A stretch of 64,000 nucleotides of DNA from Madurella fahalii (Eukaryota > Ascomycota > Sordariomycetes > Sordariales): positions 3,782,001 through 3,846,000 of the forward strand of contig CM056878.1 of assembly GCA_029876055.1 (NCBI GenBank). Direction: 5' to 3'. Numbering within the stretch: the first letter of the stretch is position 1; the number at the start of each line of letters is the position of its first letter. Below the pieces are notes generated by a model, which searched no databases, was not told where the DNA came from, and saw only the letters and a list, made by a program, of their open reading frames with translations. Both the position numbers and the translations under genes were made by a program. Shown in pieces: positions 1-11,717 of the stretch.

Positions 1-786
1 GCTAAGGACTACGAATTCAAGACTACAGCCTTTGGATTCTATGAGGCGCGTGTTTCCACCATTGCTTGTACCATCTGTCTTCTACCTCTTCTTTATCCCG
101 TTACAATCCTCTCGTATTCCTCAATCCCCTCCGTCATCGACATTCAGGACAAACGTGTATACAGGCTTTGCCTGTTCTACATAGCCGTCCTGGCCTCGGT
201 CTACCCATTCTTCTCCGAGTCGGTCCGCACTTGGGCACCGACCCAAATTGGAGAGAGTGCGGGAGATGGGGGTGTCACATATGTTGACGAGGACGAGTGG
301 GATGCTCTCGGAAGGGCGTGCTTCGGTACGTTAGAGTACCTGACGGAAAAGGACTACACAATCCTCGGCGCGTTCCAGATGGTGGCCTCGCTGTTCATCA
401 TTCTCTTTAGCATCTGCACCCTGGTACCGCCGGTTCTTCGTCGTCTGAACTACGACCGCTACGGCGGGGATTCCCCTGTCCTAAAACCGATGACCGCGTT
501 TTGCAACAAGGCTTCACACGCATGCCAGCAGTCGCCGTTGAAATACGTATTGCTGGCCACCCCTGTATGCCTGGCGGCCCCACTACTCTGGGGCTTCTGG
601 AAACTACGAACACTACAGAAGGAGCTTGCTACGGCGACGGGGAAAGATTATGAAGGGAATGAATGGGGGTTCGGCCAGGTTATAGCTATTACTATATTCG
701 TGCCGGTTGGAGTGGAAATGATCTTCGGGGCAATACAAGGACGTCCGGCAAAGGTGGGAAACGGGCCGCATAGGAATGGAGGTTAA
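1..786 (+). CDS. C-terminal part of a multi-span membrane protein (5' end outside window)
   Basis: The frame is open from base 1 to the TAA at 784-786 and gives 261 residues with no start inside the window, so the gene begins upstream. Hydrophobic segments lie near residues 18-42, 52-70, 124-148, 181-200 and 222-240, separated by charged loops, so this is an integral membrane protein with about five visible helices. The second loop (about 75-120) is acidic and polar, and the tail is short and basic (ends NGG). No catalytic motif or known transporter signature was recognised. A fungal conserved hypothetical membrane protein is the safest description. The ATG at 379 lies inside the frame and is not a start, because coding-like sequence continues upstream of it. 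Confidence 0.7.
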   Translation, partial: AKDYEFKTTAFGFYEARVSTIACTICLLPLLYPVTILSYSSIPSVIDIQDKRVYRLCLFYIAVLASVYPFFSESVRTWAPTQIGESAGDGGVTYVDEDEWDALGRACFGTLEYLTEKDYTILGAFQMVASLFIILFSICTLVPPVLRRLNYDRYGGDSPVLKPMTAFCNKASHACQQSPLKYVLLATPVCLAAPLLWGFWKLRTLQKELATATGKDYEGNEWGFGQVIAITIFVPVGVEMIFGAIQGRPAKVGNGPHRNGG

Positions 787-1328
787 GGCGCTGAATAGGA
801 ACGAAACCCTGACATGTACTGTGGCAAGAAGGCCTTGTGATCAAGGAAAAGAATAGGAACGTGACCTTGTAGGAAAAGGAGTTGGCGTGCAAGGGCTCGG
901 TTAAGAAACCAGCCTTGCCTAAGTCGGGGGGGCCTTGTACAGCAGATATCGATATCTTGGACTCATAAAGTAGAGAATCATTGCGTTTGGATAGATAGCT
1001 ATTCCGTGTGTGAAGAAGACGAGTACAAGTTTGGGATATTGTATCACGCTCAGTGCACGATGCAAGAGGTTGCATAAAAAGAAGTACTATAGCCAAGGTC
1101 CGGAACTTAGGGTCTAAACAAGTTTTTGACAGTTCCGGTCGGAGCAGACACTAAGAGTATTTAGACAAATAAGTCAAGTACTACAGCGATGCCGTAGCCA
1201 CCTTGCTTCCCATGACAACTTTCTCGCCGCCTTTCATTAACGGCCCCTGGTAGCCTAAGTACCTTAGTAGGCACTGGCAGCTTGCAGCACAATATCATCA
1301 ACCGCCCCCTGCGCTCAAATTCACAACA
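787..1328. other. Intergenic, nothing recognised
   Basis: This 540-base gap lies between two convergent genes. It contains a TACCTTAGTA-type motif near 1258-1270 that recurs in other gaps of the window. No gene or RNA was recognised. Confidence 0.5.
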
Positions 1329-3180
1329 TCACAACGCTCGGACCCTGGAAAGCGTCTTCCCCAGCGCCGGAGCCTCCAACCCCGTTGCGTTCCCATCCTC
1401 ATCCAGTTCAAAGACGTACAAATCCCCGGGATAGTTTCCCCACCGCAGCCGGTCGCTCTCCGCCCACGATCCGCACGTCTCGGCAGGCTTCTCGCCTTGC
1501 AGGCCCGGCCAGCCGCGGAACGCTATCCGCTTGCCCCCGTCGACGATGCCCATGGGATACAGCCACAGCCCGGGCTTGCCGCTCTTGCCGCTGAGCGCGC
1601 CGGTGTTGCTGATGATCAGGGCAAGCACGTCGGTCCCGTTGCTGACGACGCGGTCGACGAACAAGGCGGGCTCCCCCGGGTAGAGCGTCACGACGACAGA
1701 CGAGTTGTCCGCGTGCGCATAGGTTCCCTCGTAGTTGGCCTGGGCCTGGTCGCGGGCGGCCTGCTCGGCCGCGGCGAGCCAGATGTCGAGGAAGGCTTGC
1801 TTGATGGTGTCGAAGGCGGCCTGCGAGTCGTTGCCCGCCGTGAGGATCGAGATGCCTATGCCGTGGTCTGGCGAGAGCCCGAGGAGACTGGTGTAGGTGC
1901 CGCCTCCGCCCTGCTTCGTGTAGACATCAACGTTGCGGGTGACGTTGGAGGTTAGCGTGGCGGGGACGGCGTGGCGGAGGATTTCCCAGGGCCGACCCAT
2001 CGAGTGACGGAGGGCCCCGGTGTGAATTGCCGGCGCCAGCCATCTGCGGGTGACGATCGGATCCAGCAAGGTCGATCGGAGGATGGATCTGCCGACTGCT
2101 GTGACATCGCTCGCGGATTGGGAATAGCCACCGCCTCTGAAAAACACGGTTTAGCGCTGCGCTAATGGGAATGGATTGGTGTCCGGACGTGCTTACGGTG
2201 ACGCTTCCCCCAAATCAAGGTTCCAAGCCGGTTCTGGGTAGTTGACGACGTTACTTTCATTGTGAGGTATTGACACAGAGGTCCGCGTAAGGTTGAGAGG
2301 CTTGATCAACTGGCTAACGATAAGATCGTTGAACGATTCGCCGGTGATATTCTCAGCTGCGTACGCGAGAAGCTGGAAGGCCAAGTTGGAGTAGTTTGGC
2401 GTCCTATAGCTCGGAGCCCAGGGGTAGGTATTCATAATCAGTCGCATGGCCTCTAGCACCCTGTCAGTGGAGTTGGACGTGAAAGGTGTTCAGATAACCC
2501 GTGAACTTGCCGGTTCTATTGCAAGGGCGGAGGCCGAAAGAACCACACTTGACGATCTCAGAGTCCTCCAGCTCCCGCAGCCCCGGGATCTGCGACTGGA
2601 GAGTAGAGGCATCTCCGAGAGAGTCTTAGCACGCCCGTAGAGGTCAGCAACAAAGCCTGGGCTCCACGTAGCGTTTCCGGGTCTTACAATCCCTCGTGAT
2701 ACCGCTAGACTGGCCGGCCAGGGACCCCAATGTGACCTCTGACCAGTTCACGTCACGGATGGGATCGCGCACAGGGGCATTTGCCAGTTCAGGAACGTAG
2801 TTAGTGATGGGCTCATTCCAGTACTTGTCTCCAAGTTTGGCGAGGAAAGTGTAGACGGTGATGACCTTGGATATGCTGAACACGCGCCAGAGAGTGTCAT
2901 GGCGTACGACAGCCGCTCCGATTTGGTCCGTGGCTGTATGGTAAGTGCTGTAGATGAGGTCGTCATCGTAGGAAGAGTAGACCTGGACCGCGAACGAAGT
3001 CGAGTTGCGGTTGACGGATTCCAGAGCCTTGTCAAACCTCGCCTTTGCTGCCGTCAGCGCGGGCGCAGCAATATTTGTCACAGCCGGATATGCCGGGCCG
3101 AGAATCGGGCAGTTCTGGGCAGCACCAAGTTGTCCTGCCACCACGACCCACACGAAGAAGTTTTGGGAGAAGGACCTCAT
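1329..3180 (-). CDS. Secreted beta-lactamase-related serine hydrolase (4 exons)
   Basis: Exons 3180-2688, 2624-2511, 2452-2197 and 2136-1329 join in phase to 556 residues ending at TGA 1331-1329. The N terminus (MRSFSQ... to about residue 21) is a signal peptide, so the protein is probably secreted. The serine beta-lactamase/penicillin-binding fold is supported by S102-I-S-K105 (catalytic SxxK) and by the later YSN triad just before an AFQLL helix. The C-terminal third matches the layout of the extra C-terminal domain seen in fungal members of this family. Intron 1 is GTAAGA...CTAAG. Intron 2 starts with GCAAGT, a GC-AG intron: it is the only splice I found that keeps the frame and gives the run NRT-EAM. 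Intron 3 is GTAAGC...TTTTTCAG. Substrate is unknown; such proteins may be esterases or peptidases rather than antibiotic-degrading enzymes. Confidence 0.85.
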
Positions 3181-4652
3181 GATGGGCTGAGGTGCATTGC
3201 TGGTGGATCCAGCGTTCCGAGCACGAAGTCAGAGAAAATGATTCTCCATTTACCGAGAGTGAACGGCTCTTAAATGTTGTTGGTGTGTTGAGCGGGTAAA
3301 CGCGATTCAGTTTGTACTAGTTGCCTTTGTTTGGTATCGTGTTGTCTACGTTGCTGCCATCGCTTCGCCGTTCCCCGCAACCAGACTTTTATTTCCGTGG
3401 TGCCGAGGCCGTATTGACGGTAAAGCGGCCCGCGTACGGCGAGAAGGATTGTGACTGCATCAAATCCGAGCAGGGAGCATCTCGGTCGGATCGATTCCGC
3501 TCTTTGTGATGGTGAAACACACTGATGATTATTAATACAGTCTTGGTCAAAGCATGTTCGACAATACTTCGCGATACAGCCAGCCGAGCAATGCCGGATA
3601 TATTCCGCTGTCTTTCAATTCATAATGAATTATAATGAATCATGATGACTGTCTCCTCATCGTGGGCTGCCGAGGTAATACAGTAACGCCCCAATTCCCA
3701 CTTTTGAGGCTGTTGTTGTTGATGGGGTGCTTGGGTGTGAGAAAAAAAAAAAAATTAGAATCAACAGCATGGGTCGAGAAAGACATAATAGTAACAACGG
3801 GAACCCTTTAACCGTCTTGTGCGAGTGACAGAACTGTCTAACAGATGCTGAATGAGAATTACATGGATACCTTATACCTGGTAAGGCATCTGAGGTTCTG
3901 AGTGTTTGAGTCGCTGATCTAACCACCGAAGAATACTGGGGAGCACCGAGCGGTGCGAGTAGCGACAATGCAAACCGTGTCTCAATTATGTTGGCTCTAA
4001 GCGAGAACATAGCAGAGGTCAAACTCGTTATCGCTTACAGAGGTATCCAATACTGCATTAATACACTTAGTTACGAAGCTCTAGAGAAATCGCCGGGGGT
4101 CCTGGGCGTTGCCTAAATGCCTGTACTCGTCTAAATACACATAACCTGCTCACCAGCTGCTCTCCAATCGCATGGCGTCCAAAGACATAGTCGCCATCTT
4201 GTAAATTGGTTTCAAAACTTCTTTCCCGCTAGCCTGACAGGCGCAATATCTAGGAGTCGGGTGAGGAGCGTGGAGAGGCGGTCAAGTGGGTTTAGGAGGG
4301 CTGATCCGGACTGGTTTATTGGCGGGGATGCGCCGGTTGTGGAGGAGAGGCGGTCGGGGAGTTGGATGTGATTCATTTGTACGTGCGCCTTTGGTTGGGG
4401 TATTTGCGTAGGCCCGCTTGGTTGTTTCGGTGTTGTGGATACGCGTGGATAGAGGCTTCATAGGTCTTTCCCGGCGCTGGAAGGTGTAGAGATAGATGCT
4501 TGGTTTGGTATAGCATCTGGAGCGGCGGCGGTTCGTCTGAGTTCTGACGATATATGTAATTGTAATTACGCCCAGAATCGCAAGATCATGAATTCCCATA
4601 AACGACTTACAACTTCTTTTGTTCCTCTCTAGTTGGTTTGCGCCACTTTAGG
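3181..4652. other. Intergenic, nothing recognised
   Basis: Spacer between the starts and ends of two minus-strand genes. It has an A-tract at about 3741-3755 and AT-rich repeats of the type ATAATGAAT near 3621-3645. Open frames here are short and show no family resemblance. Confidence 0.5.
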
Positions 4653-7600
4653 CTAAGACATCAACAGCTCCCTTAAGGAGTCCTCCGAGTCCTCCGAGTC
4701 CTCCGAGTCCTCCGATTCATCCAAGTCACGAGCATTCTTCCTCTTGGCGCAGGAACTGCAAAGCAATGGTACATCAACTTCATCGTCTAAGCTCGCCACG
4801 CTTTGATTGACTCCCAGCGATGCAGATTCCCGGTCTGGCTTCAACAAGGAGAACTTCGGCCCAAGCAGGTTTTGGGCTCGAGCGGGGAGTTTGTCTGAGG
4901 AAAGCGTCAGTGAGGACCTCCAAAACAGTCCTGATTCATAGACTTACACACGGTGACATGGTCCACCAACTGTTTCATTTCCGCTAGGATTCGGGAGTCG
5001 ACCGCGAAGAGGTTAGATATTCGTCGCCGCCAGGGGCCCCAGGTGAAGCTTTCCAGGGCTTTTGGGTCCGAGAAGTCTAAGCCCAGAATTTGCGGCTTAA
5101 ACTCCTGCATCAGCTTATCGAGCTGGCGGGCGTTCTTCTGTTCCGAGCTATCGGACCGAATCTCCTCTGCGCGCTGCGGTTCACACTCTGCAATGACGCT
5201 GCCCTCTGAACCCAGTGCTCTCGTTTGTGCCGGGCTTAAATCTTGTCCGTGTCGCAGGTTCCCTACGTTCTCTCGGTAGCAACATGTATGTTTCATGTCG
5301 AGCATCTCAAAGGTAAGCAAGCACACAAGTTCTAGCGACATGGTAGCGGCCGGGTCTTCGGGGGTCTGACACGGGTCTTCAGATTTGCGGTGATGATGAA
5401 ATAAACAGTGTCTCCAGAACATTTCATCTCGGGGCAGGAGCTGAGAAAGGCGGAATGATCGTGTCGAAACGGCATAGGCCTTCCAAAGAGACTTGAGCGC
5501 CGAACAACCGTGGCCGTCAGGGTTGCACCAACACACGCACTGGTCTCGAATCAGGCTCTTTGATAGATGGTGGATCATCTGATGGAGAAAGGGGGTTTTG
5601 GAGTAGTCCATGAGTTGGTCAAGCGAGCCGTCGTTAAACTTGAAGTTGAGACAAGTAGATCCCAATGTGGCAGCCATGTAGTGCCAGCCTGTAGAGGATG
5701 TGTTGAGGCCAAGTCTTAATGGATCTTGCTGCGTCTGGTCTAGGAGTTTCTGGTCCTGTGACAGTTGCCAAATTTCAGACTTGTCCTCTTCAAGGGAATC
5801 CATCGAGTAGTCAATCCCCGAGAGCGTGTCGTAGTGCCAGGTCATGATCGGGGTCAACCCCATAGGGTTATAGCTCTGGTACTCTCGGAATCCGTTGTCC
5901 CAAAATAGTTTCCAGTGCTTGAAACGTAGTCCGGAGAAGTGATATACAGTGCCGTAATTGGGCGGCACAGATAAATGCCGAGGAATGTGAACGTCGTAAC
6001 GGTCTAAGGCAGCACAGAGAACGCCTGCTTTCTCATCCGGCACCTTTCTCGAGTCCCAGTCAAGGTGGATTCCAAGCTCGTCTTGACACCGCTTTAGCAA
6101 ACTCCATCTTCTTTCTGCCAGGTTTGAAGCGACGACGGCTATACACTCAGCAGATGTGTATAGCAAGGCGTCCTCGAGCCCGACGTCGAAATCCAGCGCA
6201 CAGTCTGCCTTCATGAGAAGATCCACCGACTCGGCGCATCCTAATGCCAAAGCCAACTGAACAGGTGTTCTGTACCGATAATGGGCAAGTTCGCTAACGT
6301 CAATGAGGACTCTGGCCTTTGTTTGTAAGAGTCGTTGCAATCCCTCTGGCCAGGTCACGCAGAGTTGCAGAGTCGTAGAACCCAGGATTCCTTCTGTGAC
6401 GGCTCCCGGATCGCGCGCTATCTCACGATCCAGATCTTGTACACACCGCGACACTATCGCACGTGCCATCGGGGTCAGTTCTATAACGGTTAGTGATGGG
6501 CGCATCGTCGTCATTCAGGAGCCCGGATTGCTTACCAGTCATCACACTCGAAAGTAGGGTAGAATTGGGAGCGTAGAGCCCTTCACTCCAATAAATATGA
6601 AGCTCGGACTCGGAGTAATCTCGAAATTGGACCCAATGTATGAGAAGAGCATTTCTTTCTCCTCCCGTCCATAATTATAAATGGCACAATAGAGCAGTTT
6701 AACAGTTAAGTCAGCTTCCCGTAATCTGCGGCAAAGTACTATTAATTAGCCCCTTGCACTGAAAAGAGTCGCCATCGTATATCCAAAATGAGCCAACAGG
6801 AAAACACACCTCGGGAAATTACTATCATCCCTTGTGGGATCTCTAAACACGGCTAAATTGTTGAGAATTCGCAAGAGAAGTTCCGTAATGCGTCGGGTGC
6901 GGCTAGCTGGAGCGGGGGAAAGAATGAACATGAACAGACTGAGTAGAAGCTGTTGGGACAAACAACATGTTAGCGTCTGTGCGAAACGAATGTTTGTTAG
7001 AGAAGATGTATGCAGCGGTCCGTCTTACTGCTGTATGGCTGGACCCGGATTCATCTATGTCGCACGGCGATGCCTTTCGCTCTTGGTACAAGGAGATCAC
7101 CGCCTTCTCAACCATCTTCAGCCCGTCAAAGACTTTGTCCTCTGATATTAAGAGGGTGTTTCGCACGCGTTCTTCAACGTCGCCTGGTACCAGATCCCAA
7201 ATGATCTGACGTATTGTGCCGTAGACAGGGCTATGATCCAATGGCACAACGTTGATGAATCGGAGTGACATCCCTAGACGGCCGGCGCCAACAGTATACT
7301 CAGCGCAGGCACGGTTGAACTGCCACAGGAACCGGCCGAATTTTAGCGGGAAGGACACGCGGAGAGTCTTTTCCTCGATGGGGACGATCCCACGGAACTT
7401 GCAACCCCGGCGGTGACGCGGCACCGGCTGTCGATCCAAGTCGATCTCCATGCCCAGTAGTGCGTACCGGTATGACTTTTGACCCCTGTTCAATGGGCAG
7501 TCGCATAGTGGAGCCCAACCACGGTACCCGTTCTGGCCGAGGTAGGATAGGCGGGTGAGGGGGTCGTTGAGCGAAAGAGCGAGCCTGTTTGAGGGTGTCC

Positions 7601-8591
7601 TCTCTCGGAATCTGGAGATTGAGACATCCGAATAAACTAATTAAGGTAAGTAAAACAAAATTCGGGGGTTAGCACGGGACCCAAGGAACACTACGCCTGC
7701 GGTTCTGGGCACTGCAACTGACTATGCCCGACACTTGCTCTGAGCTAGCACCCGCTTTTGCTAGAAGCTCGATGAACGCGAGGTTTGTAGACTCCACACG
7801 ATCCATGGCGGTTTGCATCACGGTAACCTTCCCGCTGATGCTATGCTCGGCCTCTCGCACAACCCACTCGGTCCGAGCAACAATTCTCTTGATGTCGTCG
7901 AGGGTACCCGAAACCGTGCTATCCAGCGATGACAGCAAGTTGGAGTTCTGTTGGACCTGGGAGCTCAGATCCCCGAGCTTACGGTGCGACTCTACACCGA
8001 GGTCGTTAACGGCAGTTCGAACAGTCTCAATGCCCTCGCCATGGGAGACGTCGGATTTCCTGTCCGTTTCCATCAACAAGGAGTGCTCAGTTTAGCGCAT
8101 GGAAGAAAGATCGAAGAGGACTCGGAAAGACTGCACAAGGGTCCTTACAGGGAGGCAACGCTGACAGCCAGATTCAAGGTGTCTCGGAGGCTCTCCAGAC
8201 TCTGATGGATCAACGTCAATTCCCCTTTACGGAACGGGTAGAGAACAGCACGGCCGGTCTCTTTTATTTTTCCCTTTATGTTGCGCCGGTTTTGGAGCTC
8301 CGTCAAGCTGCGAATTAGCTGCTGTAAATTCACCAGCTGGTCCTCGCAGTCAAAAAGGCACTGTCGGATGATAGCAGCGTCGCTGCATTGTTGCTGGTCG
8401 AGACGGGGCAACACATTTGTCAACGAGGAGAAGACCAATACCAGACTCTGGGCTTCTTTTAGATGCATGGCAATTTCCTGCTGGCGCCCTTGGATCGATC
8501 GGAGGTATGAAACGAGGCTCTGGCAGACATGGATGCCGAGGGACGCAATCCCGACAGCACTCCCAGCCACCGAGAGCGGATCTGCTGACAT
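4653..8591 (-). CDS. STAND-type N-terminal domain protein with degenerate ankyrin region
   Basis: Seven exons (8591-8149, 8059-7695, 7636-7029, 6949-6810, 6654-6536, 6480-4948, 4894-4653) join in phase to 1149 residues. The 155-nt intron 6809-6655 is the least certain. The first 150 residues start MSADPLSVAGSAVGIASLG and form the helical 'fungal N-terminal domain of STAND proteins' type. A coiled-coil stretch follows, then a region with CDCPLNR, YRYALLGMEID and KFGRFLWQFNRA. Then comes LTPMARAIVSRC...LQLCVTWPEGLQRLLQ, an ankyrin-like entry, and a Cys cluster (CVCWCNPDGHGC) near the C-terminal third. The tail holds an acidic EDSEDSEDSEDS run. Proteins of this build are thought to act in cytoplasmic non-self recognition, but no nucleotide-binding motif is visible, so it is not a full STAND ATPase. 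The gene at 57382-60813 has the same plan. An alternative is two adjacent genes split near 6.6 kb. Confidence 0.7.
4678..4716 (-). repeat. Four tandem 9-bp units coding Glu-Asp-Ser
   Basis: On the plus strand the unit GAGTCCTCC is repeated about four times, the last unit diverged. It lies inside the last exon of the 4653-8591 gene and codes an EDS repeat, so unit-number change would alter the acidic tail without breaking the frame. Confidence 0.85.
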
Positions 8592-9910
8592 GCTTAGTTA
8601 GTTGTAAAGACAAACTGGTACACGAAGTCCCCGGTCGATCAGTCCTGGATAGCCAAGAGTGGCAAATGGACAGGAGAAGACTGCCTCTGGGAAACACGCG
8701 AGAAGTGAGAGTGAGGCTTCCTGTCGACCCCTCACTCCGTGCTGGGTGCCTGTCGGTAGGCTCAGCCGCTCAGGCAGACATGCAAAAAGCCACACATGAA
8801 TACATGGCCATCGTGCCATCTCATTCGACCGGCAGATTTTGGCGTTACACAGCGCGCCCTTCACATCGAAATGAGGCCCAAGTTTCGACAGTTCTCCATA
8901 GCAGAATCCCATCATGCTTGTCTCGCATTTTACCCAACGCAGGCTCCGTGTTTTTCCGAAACCGACATGCATGGTGTCTGTCTGTCGTCTGCAGTCTCTG
9001 CGAACTGAGCCTTCCCTAGAGTGTCATATCTGGGCGCAGACGTGGGAATGCGGTTTCGGGTCCGGACCAAAGTAGCCAACAGCCCAGCGCAGCGCAACCA
9101 AGCCAGGTAACTGTGTTGCATTGGATCTTCCATATGTGCGCTGAACTGAGCTATTCTGAGGTTGAACTGCGTCCCACGTCCGTCACGATCGTCTAAGCAC
9201 CACGATTATATTAGTAGTAAGCACCCGATACATCATCCAACACGACTTCCCGCCCACGTCCGCGACACTAACGCCAGCGCTATAGCTGGTATCTACAGTA
9301 CATCTGAATAGCGTAGAGGGCGTATCCTCGAAGTCCTTGTGTGGCGAATCACGTTACACTTGGTGCACTAGCTTGGAGCTCGATGTGGCCGTACTCCCTA
9401 GGCCTTTAACTGCATTAAATTGGCTGGGCTTCTGCTTAGTACTTGACCTTAGGAGTGAGCTTCGAGCTCGAATTGGCTCAATGTACTAGCGAGGTTTAAG
9501 AAGTAACTGCGAGGACCTATTATGCCTCAAATGCTAATGCGAGCATAAATCCTCAAGTAGAAGGGCTTCACCTTAACAAAGCATCTAATATCGTATATGA
9601 ATATAGGAGCTTATGGTGTTGAGCTGAGACAAAGTGCTTATACGAGGTGAGAGAGGAATAGGTCAATCTTTGCAAACAACCTCTATTGCATCTCGACATA
9701 ATTATTCCTTGTTGTGACGGCAAGTGGAATTTGACTAAATTCAGACCTCTTGTACGAGATCCTGCTTTCATTGTGGAAAAGTATTATGCTGAAAAAAAAA
9801 AAAATTCCGCATCATACCAAGAGTATAACCCGACCATCTTCCTTTATTCCTGTATATAAGCAAACCATTACAATGCTTCGTAGCTACTATGGACCTGAAC
9901 ATCCGGTTGC
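8592..9910. other. Intergenic, nothing recognised
   Basis: Upstream of the 8591 start codon and downstream of the 9911 stop. It contains an A-tract near 9794-9806. No gene, tRNA or repeat was recognised. Confidence 0.5.
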
Positions 9911-10664
9911 TCACAGCACAATGGCTGCAGCGAGCCCCAACATGGCAGCAGCAACACCGGCCATTTCGTGGTGAGCACCACCGGTGATTATAGGTCCCGA
10001 CCTGGTAGTAGTGCGGGTTGCCGTGCCATCGCCGCCAGTTCCAGTCGGCACCCTAGTGGTTCTAGCAGTAGTGCTGACGGTAGGTTCAGCCGTGGCAGTC
10101 TCCTCAGGTTCAGTCGTAGCGGTCTCCTCAGGTTCAGTCGTAGCAGTCTCCTCAGGGGTAGAGGTAGTGGTGGCGCCAAAGTCGGGTGGGAGGGAGACGT
10201 TGTTTTCGGCGGCGCAGGTCTCGGGGTCGAGGCCCTGGTTGGGATCATGTTAGGGTTGTTTACAAGTGGAGAGGAGGTGCGTAGGACATACGGTAGGGCA
10301 GCATAGGTCTTGCACGAGGCAGAATGAGTCGGCAGGGCAGCCCCCTGTCAAGAGAGTCAGTATTTCGTTTGTGCCGAAGGATGACATTCTGGGTCAACGT
10401 ACAGAGATTATTGCAGCATGTGTGGCCGAGGTCGGGGTTGATACAGAGACTGGGTTCTGTGTCCGAAGCAGGCACGCATTCGATAAAGCCCTCACCAAAC
10501 GCTTCGACGCAAGTCTCGCCGGGACGGGTCTCTTCACCGGGGTCGAAGGCCTGGCGCCCTTCAAGACCTCGTAGCCCTTTGGGAGCCCGGAAAAGGCGCG
10601 GCTCATTGTTCGCCGCGTTCGCAAGGCCGAGAGCAGCGGCAACGACAACGAGAGAGGCACGCAT
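9911..10664 (-). CDS. Secreted Cys-rich, Thr/Pro-repeat cell-surface protein, probable GPI anchor
   Basis: Exons 10664-10403, 10344-10292 and 10234-9911 join to 212 residues. The start MRASLVVVAAALGLANA is a signal peptide. Residues about 55-130 hold a compact Cys-rich module (CVEAF, FIECVPA, SLCINP, HTCCNN, GCPADSFC, DLCCPTG, ETCAAE). A Thr/Glu/Pro stalk follows, with three near-identical 8-residue repeats. The extreme C terminus (VAAAMLGLAAAIVL) is a hydrophobic tail without a cytoplasmic extension, which fits GPI-anchor replacement. The two introns (GTACGT...GACAG, 58 nt; GTATGT...ACCAG, 57 nt) have clear branch sites and split the Cys module. The architecture suggests a wall or membrane-anchored surface protein; its ligand is unknown. 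The upstream ATG at 10781 was rejected because it puts non-signal sequence ahead of a perfect signal peptide. Confidence 0.85.
10083..10154 (-). repeat. Three tandem 24-bp units in the stalk
   Basis: Units 10083-10106, 10107-10130 and 10131-10154 are nearly identical and encode the TEPEETAT repeat of the surface protein's stalk. The in-frame unit length allows copy-number change. Confidence 0.85.
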
Positions 10665-11717
10665 TTTGTTTATATGCTTTGGGATTGAGGTTGAACGAAT
10701 GGTTACAAGTACGAGTTGGACGAATGTAGATGTCAAGATGAACGAAGGGTCTGGAAAATTTTGCGTTCCAGGTCGAGTCACGCCTTGAGGTCTGGCACCA
10801 AATCGAGTTGAGGGGATTTCTGTCCCTGGGGTCGAGTTATTATATACTAGTACCTATTTGATTACCCCGGCGCACTGTTACCCTCCACCATCATCGGAGC
10901 CTTGTGCGGCTGAACGTGTCGGACAGAGAAAACAGGGGTGGAAATCAAGTTGTGCGCCATCCGGTGTCAGACACGGCCAATTAAGAATACGGGCTGCTGC
11001 TGATCGACGCTGGCGGCCAATGATAGGAGTGCTTCCACCATGCATCTTACTTGCAGCCACACGGCACAGACATGTTTATGCGCCACGCTGAAGAGGTCAT
11101 AGCACGCTGTGTCAGACGGCGACCTATCTCCCCGAAGCAGCCTCTCTCGGTACGCTGCTAACCCCTGAGCAAAGCCACCCCGCTGAGATGGCCTCACAGC
11201 CTCCAAGACTTGGCAACTCCACCCTTTTGGGATCGTCGACGAAGCTGAACGGGTAAACTGGCCCACTCCTGGCTGCACACAGGTGGCGCTAGAATCCCCC
11301 GATGGGTTCGCAATAAATTTAGGTCGGGTGAACAAACTTGTGTTCGTGGTCAAGTCGAAGTGTTAGTGAGTGAGCTTACCTACGAATACAAAAGGGGCAG
11401 GATCAGCTGTACTACTGCTCGCCACTTGCTCGCACACCCTGGTCTTGCCAGCTGGGGTTGAACAAACCCACCTCCGGTGGTTTCCATACTATAGTCGAAA
11501 CATCTCAATCTGCCTGGCAGACTTGCCGAATTAAATGAGAGATGTTCGCTCGGGACGATGATTAATATGTGCTCAACCTCAGACGACTGAATGACGCTTT
11601 CCCAGTCACCACACAAAATCATCGGGCTGACCTTAGTCCCGAGATTCCCCTTCAACCGCGATGGGTAATTCAACTGTTCTATAACCGATTCGCAGAATGT
11701 TCTCTCGCACTTGAAAC
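10665..11717. other. Intergenic, upstream of surface-protein gene
   Basis: Contains the promoter side of the 10664 gene (a TATATA stretch lies near 10850). No other gene was recognised. The 3' part may hold the lost 5' end of the HET relic that follows. Confidence 0.4.

Noticed and set aside
3657..4022. 121-codon minus-strand open frame spanning an A-tract
   Set aside because: Contains a Phe run from the A-tract and no family resemblance.
4282..4599. 105-codon minus-strand open frame
   Set aside because: Basic, low-complexity translation with no signal, domain or splice context.
4678..10154. CRISPR-like arrays at the tandem repeats
   Set aside because: Units are directly adjacent without spacers and lie in eukaryotic coding exons.
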